This document shows positions 17,015 through 24,279 of a DNA stretch of 46,254 nucleotides, piece after piece. The DNA lies in contig NZ_JAKZEW010000024.1 in assembly GCF_022548875.1 (NCBI RefSeq), forward strand, positions 378-46,631, read 5' to 3'. Under the pieces are notes generated by a model. That model worked only from the letters and a program-made list of their open reading frames with translations. It did not search any database and was not told where the DNA came from. The translations under genes were made by a program, and so were the position numbers. The DNA comes from Glycomyces sp. L485. GTDB lineage: Bacteria > Actinomycetota > Actinomycetes > Mycobacteriales > Micromonosporaceae. The number at the start of each line of letters is the position of its first letter. Within the stretch, counting starts at the first letter, position 1.

Positions 17015-18427
17015 CTACAGCACTCCCGTCGCGAACAGGTCGAGCAGCGGGCCGGGGACGAGGCCGAGCAGGAGCGTGGCAGCCACCAGCGGGGACCAGA
17101 TGGCAAGTTCGGCGGTCGAAGCGCCCTTGATGCCCACGACCGCCGGCGTGGGCTGACCGTGGCTGACGTACTTGAGCATCCGCAGCAGATAGGCCGCGGT
17201 CAGGAACGCGCCGAGCGCCGCGGCGACGGCGAGCCCGAGCCAGGGGCCGCCCCGGTCGGCGGCGGCGTAGACCGTGAACGCCTCGCCCCAGAACCCGGCC
17301 AGGCCCGGCAGTCCGAGCGAGGCGAGAGAGGCGAACCCGAGCACACCCGCGAGCGCGGGCGCGGCTAGGCGCAAGCCGCCGAGCTCGGCGAGCTGACCGG
17401 TGCGGGTGCGGTCCTTGAGGGCCCCGGCCAGGAAGAACAGGAGCGGGGTGATGAGGCCGTGGGCGAGGTTGGCGAACAGTGCGGCCCGGATCCCGGCCTC
17501 GGTACCCGTCGCGAAGGCGAGCACCACGAACCCCATGTGCCCCACCGAAGAATAGGCGATGAGTCGTTTGATCTCGGCCTGCCCCAGACACACCAGGCTT
17601 GCGACGACGATGCCGATCGCCCCTAGCACCGCGAGGACCGGGGCGGCCTCGGCGGCGCCGTCGGGGGCGATGCCGCCGGCGACGCGAATGAGGCCGTAGG
17701 TGCCCAGCTTGAGCAGCACGCCGGCGAGCAGCACCGAGCCGACGGTGGGCGCGGCGGTGTGGGCGTCGGGCAGCCACGAGTGCAGCGGCCACAGGGGCGC
17801 CTTGACGGCGAACCCGAGCGCGAGCAGGACGAAGACGGTCAGCGAGAGCCGCTCGCTGACGCCCCCGGCGGCGATGATGTCACCGAGGTCGGCGGTGCCG
17901 GCATCGGCGATCGCCGCGAACAGGCCGGTGGCCATGAGCAGCGACCCGGCGATGGTGAAGAGCGCGAACTTCGCCGCGGCCCGGCGGCGGGTGCGCTCGT
18001 CCCCGTAGCGGTACACGACGGCCCACATGGGCAGCAGGACCGCCTCGAACGCGATGAAGAACAGGACCAGGTTCTCGGACAGGAACACCGCCGTGGAGGC
18101 GCCTTGGACGGCGAGCAGCAGGGCCGTGAGCGTGGGCTCCCCCGACCGGGCGTTGTGCACGCAGCAGAGCACGCCGAGCAGGGCCGTGAGCATCGCCAGC
18201 GGCCACGAGACCCCGTCGACGGCCAGGGCGAAGTCCAAGTGGATCCCCGGGGCCCAGGCGAAGTGGACCTCATGCCACCAGAGGTCGCCGCGCCCGAACG
18301 GGAGCGCCGCGACCGCCCCGAATGCCAGGACCGAGCTGAGGACGCCGATGTCGTGCCAGCGGTACCGCCAGGCGAGCACCGCCCCGAGGAAAGGCAGCGC
18401 AACAGCGGCAATGAGGACTACGCCCAC
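17015..18427 (-). CDS. nuoM: NADH-quinone oxidoreductase subunit M
   Basis: 470 residues from GTG 18427, which overlaps the end of nuoL by 10 bases and has GGAGTGAG upstream; the frame is open further but those codons lie inside nuoL. It carries the antiporter-family signature: FFIAFEAVLLPMWAVVYRYG (glutamate of helix 5), LGFAVKAPLWPLHSWLPDAH (lysine of helix 7) and KLGTYGLIRV. A proton-pumping membrane subunit of complex I. Confidence 0.93.
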   Translation of the reverse strand: MGVVLIAAVALPFLGAVLAWRYRWHDIGVLSSVLAFGAVAALPFGRGDLWWHEVHFAWAPGIHLDFALAVDGVSWPLAMLTALLGVLCCVHNARSGEPTLTALLLAVQGASTAVFLSENLVLFFIAFEAVLLPMWAVVYRYGDERTRRRAAAKFALFTIAGSLLMATGLFAAIADAGTADLGDIIAAGGVSERLSLTVFVLLALGFAVKAPLWPLHSWLPDAHTAAPTVGSVLLAGVLLKLGTYGLIRVAGGIAPDGAAEAAPVLAVLGAIGIVVASLVCLGQAEIKRLIAYSSVGHMGFVVLAFATGTEAGIRAALFANLAHGLITPLLFFLAGALKDRTRTGQLAELGGLRLAAPALAGVLGFASLASLGLPGLAGFWGEAFTVYAAADRGGPWLGLAVAAALGAFLTAAYLLRMLKYVSHGQPTPAVVGIKGASTAELAIWSPLVAATLLLGLVPGPLLDLFATGVL

Positions 18428-20190
18428 AGGCTCACTCCGATCGCGACTACGGCGACGAGCAGCGTTCCGGCCACGCTGATCCGCAGGTACCCGACCAGCC
18501 CGCCCCGGTGGCCCGCCTCGGTCCAACGGGCGGCGGCCACGGTCGCGCGCGCCGAGCCCTCGACGACCGTCCGGTCAACCAGCTGCTCGTCGAGCAGCCG
18601 CGCCGCACCTGTCGCGACCCGCGCGGCAGAACGCGCCGTCGAGGTCGCCACGGCGTCGCCGTAGACGCCCTCGGCGAACAGGCCTCTCGTCCTCCCGAGC
18701 AGTCTGCTCGGGTCGCGGGCCCTGTCGCGCCACCACGAGTCGCCGACCAGGTAGAGCCCGCCGGCGCTGGCGATGAGCATGAGCGCCATGAGGTCCAGGT
18801 GCAGCGCGGGCAGGCGGAGCGGCCCGGCGAAGTACAGGACGCCGACGCCCACGGTGCCGATCGAGAGCGTCCACAGCCCGATCGCCTCGGGCCGGGGCGT
18901 CGCATGCCGCGCCTCGGCGCCGCCGCGCCAGAACAGCAGCAGCCATAGTCGAGCCGAGTAGGCGGCGGTGATGATCGAGCCGACGACACCGGCCCAGAAC
19001 ACGACGACGCCCGCAGCGGTCGCGGCCTCGGAGGCGGCGCCGAGCACGGCCTCCTTGCTGTAGAACCCGCCCAGCGGCGGCAGTCCGACCATCGCGGCCA
19101 GGCCGATCGTCATGGACCAGAACGCCAGCGGCGAGGAGCCCGGCCGCAGACGCGTGGTCCGGAACGAGCCGTCGGTGGCCGCCATGTGGATCACGACCCC
19201 GGCGGTCAGGAACAGCAGCGCCTTGAAAGCCGCGTGCGCGAGCAGGTGGAACAGGGCGGTGTCGGCGGCGGAGACGGCGACGGCGGCGAACATGAACCCG
19301 ACCTGACTGATCGTCGACCACGCCAGGACGCCCTTGACGTCGGTGGCCGCGAAGGCGCACAGCCCGGCCCCGACCATGCCGACGGCCGCGACGATCGCGA
19401 CCACGATCAGCAGCTCCGGAGGCCACACCGGCAGCAGCCTGGCCAGAACGTACGCCCCGGCGGCGACCATGGTGGCCGCGTGGATGAGCGCGCTCACCGG
19501 CGTGGGGCCGGCCATCGCCGGAGGCAGCCACACCTGGAGCGGGAACTGCGCCGACTTCCCGACGCACCCGAACAGGATCAGCAGCATCGAGGCGGTCGCG
19601 ACCCCTGAGGAGACCTCGCCGATTTCGCTGACGCGGAACGTCCCGGCCGAGACGCCCAGGACCATGACACCGAGCACGAACCCGACGTCGCCGAACCGCG
19701 TCACCAAGAACGCCTTCGCGGCCGACCCCGGGGCCTCGGGCAGATTCGCGTAGTGCGCGATGAGCAGGTACGAGCAGGCGCCCATGACCTCCCAACCGAT
19801 CAGCAGGAACACCAGGTCGTCGGCGGCGACCACGAGCAGCATCGCCGCGCAGAACAGGTTCACCTGCGCCGTGAACGGAACGTACCGCGGATCATCGCGC
19901 AGGTAGGCGACCGAGTAGAGCTGCACGAGCATGGAGACGGCGGCGCTGGCGACGGCGACCGCTACGGCCGTGGGCGAGAGGTCGAGTGCCGCAAAGACGC
20001 GCACCGAGCCGAAGTCGGCCAGGGCGAACGCGGTGACCGGATTGGCGAACCCGGCCGCGACGGCGCACACCAGAGCGGCGGCGGGGGCCCCGACGCCGAG
20101 CCAGGCCGCGTGTTCGCGACGCCGCAGCATCAGCCCGGCGAGTCCGGCCGCGGCGGGCAGAGCGACCAGCGCCCACGCGAAGAAAGTCAT
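18418..20190 (-). CDS. nuoL: NADH-quinone oxidoreductase subunit L
   Basis: 590 residues. ATG 20188-20190 overlaps the nuoK stop as ATGA. The signature LLIGWEVMGACSYLLI (conserved glutamate), GKSAQFPLQVWLPPAMAGPTPVSALIHAATMV (lysine and histidines) and a C-terminal part that should form the long lateral helix typical of NuoL. It is a little shorter than most NuoL (about 610-650), mainly at the C-terminus, so the lateral arm may be short. Confidence 0.93.
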   Translation of the reverse strand: MTFFAWALVALPAAAGLAGLMLRRREHAAWLGVGAPAAALVCAVAAGFANPVTAFALADFGSVRVFAALDLSPTAVAVAVASAAVSMLVQLYSVAYLRDDPRYVPFTAQVNLFCAAMLLVVAADDLVFLLIGWEVMGACSYLLIAHYANLPEAPGSAAKAFLVTRFGDVGFVLGVMVLGVSAGTFRVSEIGEVSSGVATASMLLILFGCVGKSAQFPLQVWLPPAMAGPTPVSALIHAATMVAAGAYVLARLLPVWPPELLIVVAIVAAVGMVGAGLCAFAATDVKGVLAWSTISQVGFMFAAVAVSAADTALFHLLAHAAFKALLFLTAGVVIHMAATDGSFRTTRLRPGSSPLAFWSMTIGLAAMVGLPPLGGFYSKEAVLGAASEAATAAGVVVFWAGVVGSIITAAYSARLWLLLFWRGGAEARHATPRPEAIGLWTLSIGTVGVGVLYFAGPLRLPALHLDLMALMLIASAGGLYLVGDSWWRDRARDPSRLLGRTRGLFAEGVYGDAVATSTARSAARVATGAARLLDEQLVDRTVVEGSARATVAAARWTEAGHRGGLVGYLRISVAGTLLVAVVAIGVSLWA

Positions 20191-20510
20191 AAGCGCCGAC
20201 CCGCCTGTTCTTCCCGCGTCTCCTCGGGTAGGTCGTCGGTGTCGATCGTCGCGCGGGCCCGCCAGAGGTTGAGCACGAGCGCCAGCCCCACGCCCACTTC
20301 GGCGGCGGCGATGACCACGATGAACAGCGCGAAGCTCTGCCCGGTGTAGGCGCCGCGGACGACGTCGGTGGTGACCAGGACCAGATGGACGCCGCCGAGC
20401 ATGAGTTCGGCGGCGGCGAGCTGCATGACGGCGTTGCGTCTGGTGAGGACCCCGTAGAGTCCGATGGCGAACAGCCCCGAGGCGATGACGTATCCGATCA
20501 CAGGATGCAC
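20187..20510 (-). CDS. nuoK: NADH-quinone oxidoreductase subunit K
   Basis: 107 residues from GTG 20510, with GGAGG immediately upstream. Three membrane helices; the conserved glutamates lie in LAAAELMLGGVHLVLV and FIVVIAAAEVGVGLAL. It is first in the operon. Upstream there is no nuoJ or other complex I gene, only about 660 bases of apparently gene-free DNA, so this is either a second, partial complex I cluster or a separate antiporter-like module. Confidence 0.9.
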   Translation of the reverse strand: MHPVIGYVIASGLFAIGLYGVLTRRNAVMQLAAAELMLGGVHLVLVTTDVVRGAYTGQSFALFIVVIAAAEVGVGLALVLNLWRARATIDTDDLPEETREEQAGRRL

Positions 20511-21176
20511 GGCGCCTCCACGGTGACGTCTAGATCGGTCGTTCGGGGGCACATGGCCTCATCTTGGCCTACGGCACCCCGTCAAGTCCAGCGTTGAGAC
20601 CGTGTCGATACAACGCATCGACAGGAACGAGCCGGGACGGGTCCCGAACGGGGACGGCGACACCGGGGGAGAAGCGACCCCGAAACAGTGCTGTCGGCCG
20701 TCTCCGGAGGCCCGTGCGATGAGGTGGGCCTGCAGGAGGCCTCGCTCGCCGTCCGGCTCGGGCTCCATGACCAAGCGGTCGGCCCTGGAAGGGCCCGAGT
20801 TTGTAGATGGTCGCCTGGTAATCCCGGCAATGGTCGCGGGGGTGTTGGCGGGAGTGGTGTCGGGCAGATGGTTGCTCTGCGCCAAATGTCCCCCTCAAAG
20901 GTCGAGGTTGACCGAGGAAGGCGTGACCTTCCTGGAGGTGCCCGAGCACGAACGCCGCCACGGCGGTCCCATCGCTGAACAGTTCCCCTGGAACGAGGCA
21001 ATGGCGAAGGCCACCAAGGTCGCCAACACATAACCCGGGCAGGCACCGATCGGAGCCCGTTCCGGACCGCGGCTACCCAGGATGATGCTGTGACGGCCGG
21101 GCCATCGAGCGCCTCATGATTTGCCCGGTTTACGCTAGGCTGACCGCAGCCGACACCCCCATGGACGGAGCCCCGC
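20511..21176. other. gene-poor stretch holding the second copy of the 50-bp element
   Basis: Several long frames exist on both strands, but none has domain similarity or a persuasive start. A consensus-like TTGACG on the minus strand at 20580-20585 could be the -35 of the nuo promoter; no good -10 follows. The 50-bp repeat lies at 20824-20873. I see no transposase. Confidence 0.45.
20824..20873 (-). repeat. dispersed 50-bp element, copy B
   Basis: The reverse complement of this segment matches 196-245 at 48 of 50 positions. Similarity fades over the following 60 bases towards 20765. The two copies are inverted relative to each other and 20.6 kb apart. Confidence 0.75.
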
Positions 21177-21497
21177 TTGCCCTCAGTCGACGCCCTCGCC
21201 GCCGCGATCCGCGCCGCCCTGGACCAGACTCGCCACCTCATCGCCGCGATCGCGGCCAGCAGCGAGTCAGCCGACGAATGCCGCGGCCAGCTCCGCGCTC
21301 TCAGCGCCGAGAGGAGCGCGAATCAGCTCGGCGCGACTGTCGACCGCCTTGAGGAGGGCCACGCCCAAGCTAAGGCGATTGCCGACCGGATCGAAGCCAC
21401 ACTTGCGATGGTCGAAACGGCCCGGTCCGGATCCAACGGCGGCAGAGCCATGTCTTCCCCGGTGGGCACTTCGACTTCAGCCGTCACTGGGCTGTGA
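21177..21497 (+). CDS. small coiled-coil protein, DUF6244-like
   Basis: 106 residues from TTG 21177, preceded by GGACGGAG. Residues about 1-85 are helical with heptad-like spacing (IRAALDQTRHLIAAIA, RLEEGHAQAKAIADRIEATLAMV). The tail is serine/glycine-rich. It resembles the short actinobacterial proteins grouped as DUF6244, judged by eye only. The function is unknown. It lies 44 bases before the phosphopantetheinyl transferase on the same strand, and whether it belongs with that gene is unclear. Confidence 0.6.
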   Translation: MPSVDALAAAIRAALDQTRHLIAAIAASSESADECRGQLRALSAERSANQLGATVDRLEEGHAQAKAIADRIEATLAMVETARSGSNGGRAMSSPVGTSTSAVTGL

Positions 21498-21540
21498 TAG
21501 TCCTCCTGGTCACCGATCGTGATCGGCCGCAGGCGGGCTA

Positions 21541-22233
21541 ATGATCGATCTGGCAATCGCCCGCGCGGGCCTTCTGGACGAAACGACGTTCGAACACCTG
21601 AGGGCCGCTGTACCAATCGAGCGGCAGTTCAAGAGCGACCGCTTTCACCGACAGGAAGATCGGTACACGAGTGTGGTGGCGTTCTCGTTGCTGCAGTATC
21701 TCTGGCAGGAACGAGTCGGGATCCCTCTACCCGAAGTCGTCCTCGGGACGTTTGGCAAACCTCAGTTCCAGGGACCTTGCGGCTGGCACTTCAACTGGTC
21801 GCATGACGACTCGGTCTGCGCATGTGCATTGGCTCCCATGCCGATCGGTGTTGACGTACAGTCGCGTATACCTTTCGACGAGGGTCTCTTCGAGCAGATC
21901 GCCGCCCAGGGAGAGCGCCGCTATCGAGACCGATTCTTCCGGGAGGATGATCTCAGCCCCTTGTGGACCCGAAAAGAGTCCGTAGTTAAGCGTACCGGGC
22001 TAGGCCTAACGACCCCGCTGAGGAACGTCGACACGCTCGCGACCGCGGACATTGCCACTTTCTCTTACGAGATGAAGGATGTCCATCTCAGCATCAGCGC
22101 GGAAGGACTGAGCGAGCAGACCCTGCTATCCCGACTTCGCATCCGCGATGTCCGCCCGAACCCGGGTTCCGCCGGATGGAGGGCAACGCCCGGCGAGCAA
22201 TGCCTGCGCTACCTCGCCATGCGCTCATCCTGA
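21541..22233 (+). CDS. Sfp-type 4'-phosphopantetheinyl transferase
   Basis: 230 residues. It would attach phosphopantetheine from coenzyme A to carrier domains, such as the one encoded at 29263-30972. The family blocks are in order: GKPQF (72-76), HFNWSHDD (83-90), IGVDVQ (102-107) and LWTRKESVVK (141-150) followed by GLGL. Of the three magnesium-binding acids of Sfp, D105 and E146 are present, but the second position (E109 of Sfp) is Q107; some PPTases tolerate change there. The gene is read towards the minus-strand biosynthetic genes and ends 76 bases from them. No strong ribosome-binding site is seen before ATG 21541. Confidence 0.88.
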   Translation: MIDLAIARAGLLDETTFEHLRAAVPIERQFKSDRFHRQEDRYTSVVAFSLLQYLWQERVGIPLPEVVLGTFGKPQFQGPCGWHFNWSHDDSVCACALAPMPIGVDVQSRIPFDEGLFEQIAAQGERRYRDRFFREDDLSPLWTRKESVVKRTGLGLTTPLRNVDTLATADIATFSYEMKDVHLSISAEGLSEQTLLSRLRIRDVRPNPGSAGWRATPGEQCLRYLAMRSS

Positions 22234-22309
22234 ACTGATCGAGCAGCAGATAGGGCATTCCCTCCGGTCTCCCGAACTAGAGCATGTCACCGTTAGGGAT
22301 GCGCGTGAA

Positions 22310-22786
22310 TCACTCGACGAGGACATCGAAGCCTTCCATCCCAAGGGCCAATAGCACTTCACCGAGCTTACCCTGGGCGTACCGATCGAAGCCGGCGAAA
22401 GTGCTCCGTCCCGCCAGCATTCGTCCGTGCTTGGCAGACTCACGTCCCGCAAGCGCCCCCGGAATCATCGTCGATGCGAAGTCAGAATAGACGTCGCAGT
22501 GCGGCCGTAATACCGGGTCTCCGCCGTTTCGCCTGGCGTGAACGTACTCCGTGAGAGCGGTGAGGCCGCGGATACCCTCAATAAACGCAGCATTCGTATC
22601 CATTTCGATCCCGAATCTCCTCTCGGTCCCACTGACGGCTGCAGTTCTGAATTCCAGATCCGTTTCCAACAACTCGATCAGCGCCATTTGGTCGCCGATG
22701 GAGTGCGGTCGCCCCGTCTCACGAGTAATCTCTAACAGGAGGGAAAGAATCTGGTCTCGCAGTGGACCACGTGCATCGCTGGTCAT
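22310..22786 (-). CDS. carrier-protein-like protein without the phosphopantetheine serine
   Basis: 158 residues from ATG 22786, with AAGGTGACAGG upstream. Residues about 8-85 follow the acyl carrier pattern (LRDQILSLLLEI, IGDQMALIEL, ERRFGIEMD, GLTALTEYVHARR), but where a carrier has D-S-L there is D-L-E (in LLETDLEF). It could not be pantetheinylated at the usual site. Residues about 90-158 (RMLAGRSTFAGFDRYAQGK) match nothing I know. It is the last gene of the minus-strand run, 47 bases after the pseudouridine synthase. It could be a scaffold or regulatory carrier paralogue; alternatively an unrelated helical protein. The carrier reading is by eye. Confidence 0.6.
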   Translation of the reverse strand: MTSDARGPLRDQILSLLLEITRETGRPHSIGDQMALIELLETDLEFRTAAVSGTERRFGIEMDTNAAFIEGIRGLTALTEYVHARRNGGDPVLRPHCDVYSDFASTMIPGALAGRESAKHGRMLAGRSTFAGFDRYAQGKLGEVLLALGMEGFDVLVE

Positions 22787-22833
22787 CCTGTCACCTTTCA
22801 AGAACGGGGACCGAGCCTCGATAGGTATTGAAA

Positions 22834-23670
22834 TCACTTTTCTTTGATGGATAGGCTCTGGAGTACGTCCAGGTACACCGAATCGAGCTCCGAGAACCTG
22901 TCTCGGGCGTCCGCGATGATGGTCGAGACTGTGCCTGGATCCGATGCTCTTTCAATGGGGGTCCAAAAATCGTTTCCTGGGGCCGCGGTCAATGAAGTCT
23001 TAGAATCAGAAGTATCGGACATTTGAAACGTCAACGCCCATGAATGGAGTGCGGTTCGTTCGCCTCTAGCGGCTGCCTTCTTATCGAAGAGAGGATCTCC
23101 GTTGATGGGGTGCCCGATCCAAGCGAGATGCACCCGGATTTGGTGTCGGCGCCCCGTGACAGGGCGGAGAAGGACTACCGAATTCGACTCGGTTTCGAAG
23201 AGCCGCGCAAAAATGGTCTGTGAGGGATAGCTTCTTACATGCTTATAGACATCGAAATCGCGGACATACCATCGATTACTTTCTTCATCATGTCGAATGT
23301 CATCGCGAAGCGCAGCAATCCTGACGCGCGCGTTGCTGGCCGTCATCACGGGAAGATCTATGACGCCGAATTCTGGGAGATCCGTTGATTTCGTGATGGC
23401 CAGGTACGCCTTCAAGACCGAACGCTTCGCAAACTGCCTAGTAACAGTGCCGTGAAATTTGGAATTCTTAGCAAGGAGAATCAAGCCCGAAGTCGCCTTA
23501 TCTATTCGATGTATCGGATTCACGTATTCTCCAGCCTCCTTGGCGAGACGAAGAAGGTCGGTCCCCGATCTCTCCCCTACCACGGAGATCCCAGCAGGCT
23601 TATTCAATGCCAGTAGATCGCGATCCTCAAACACAAGCGAATCGGCTCGAAGCCGCTCCCACGGTTCCAT
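22834..23670 (-). CDS. RluA-family pseudouridine synthase
   Basis: 278 residues; ATG 23670 has a near-perfect GGAGGTG. Catalytic motif HRIDKATSGL at 54-63 with aspartate D57; TGRRHQIRVHL and the stretch GHPINGDPLF complete the family signature. There is no S4 domain. It isomerises uridines in rRNA or tRNA; the target is unknown. Its base composition and codon use are visibly less GC-rich than its neighbours, suggesting recent acquisition. The C-terminal 60 residues are unlike common RluA/RluD. It follows the ectoine relic; TATGAT at 23692-23697 could be its own -10. Confidence 0.88.
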   Translation of the reverse strand: MEPWERLRADSLVFEDRDLLALNKPAGISVVGERSGTDLLRLAKEAGEYVNPIHRIDKATSGLILLAKNSKFHGTVTRQFAKRSVLKAYLAITKSTDLPEFGVIDLPVMTASNARVRIAALRDDIRHDEESNRWYVRDFDVYKHVRSYPSQTIFARLFETESNSVVLLRPVTGRRHQIRVHLAWIGHPINGDPLFDKKAAARGERTALHSWALTFQMSDTSDSKTSLTAAPGNDFWTPIERASDPGTVSTIIADARDRFSELDSVYLDVLQSLSIKEK

Positions 23671-23726
23671 TAATTGACACCTCCTTCGTTGATCATATAA
23701 CTTCTGCGCGAAGAGTCGTTTCTAGG

Positions 23727-24216
23727 TCAGGTGTCGGAATCGAGCAAGAGCGGGTAGACACCGTCGGCATCGTGGACCTCCTGGCCGGTGACCGGCGGGT
23801 TGAACACGCAGATACAGCGCAGATCCTGCTCGATCTCAAGGGTATGGCGCTCGTGTCCGTCGAGGACGTACATAGTGCCGGGGGGCGAGGTGGTGCACCT
23901 CGCCGATTTCCAGGTCGCGGAGCGTCCCTGCGCCTTCGATGGCGTAGACGGCCTCGATGTGGTTGGCATAGTGCATGGTCGTGGAGGTCCCGGTGAACAG
24001 GACCGTGTCGTGGAGAGAGAACCCGGCACCGTCCCGGGCGAGGAGCAGGCGGCGGGAGCGCCAGGTTCCCGCCGCCCGGTCCCTGTCGCCCCCTTCGACA
24101 TCGGCGTCGGTACCCACCAGGTCTGTGATTGGCTCGACGGCGGTGGTGAACACCGTGGGCCAGCTGCGACAGTATGAGCGGACCTGCGATTCGACCTGTT
24201 CGAAAACCTGCATCAT
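23727..24216 (-). pseudogene. ectB-ectC fusion relic with frameshift (ectoine synthesis)
   Basis: The first 26 residues read [20 protein letters not shown] and on to TVFTTA, the characteristic start of diaminobutyrate aminotransferase EctB. The frame then passes directly into ectoine synthase EctC ([37 protein letters not shown]). After HHLAP the frame breaks at a run of six G (23880-23885, plus strand). One base fewer restores EctC to its normal end ([34 protein letters not shown]). A deletion therefore joined ectB codon ~26 to the start of ectC and a +1 frameshift followed, unless the latter is a sequencing error. ectA and the rest of ectB are absent. A functional product is unlikely. Confidence 0.85.
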
Positions 24217-24279
24217 CTCTCGGAAACGCTCGAAGGAATATGGTCGGAGCTCAATGACCTGTGGGAACTGGACCGTGGA

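Noticed and set aside
20602-21033. 143-codon frame over the second 50-bp repeat
   Set aside because: No known domain and no ribosome-binding site; part of it corresponds to the repeat, where neither strand has a convincing product.
23727-24216. Functional ectoine synthase belonging to the biosynthetic pathway
   Set aside because: The start is EctB-like, the frame is broken at a G run, and ectA and the rest of ectB are absent.
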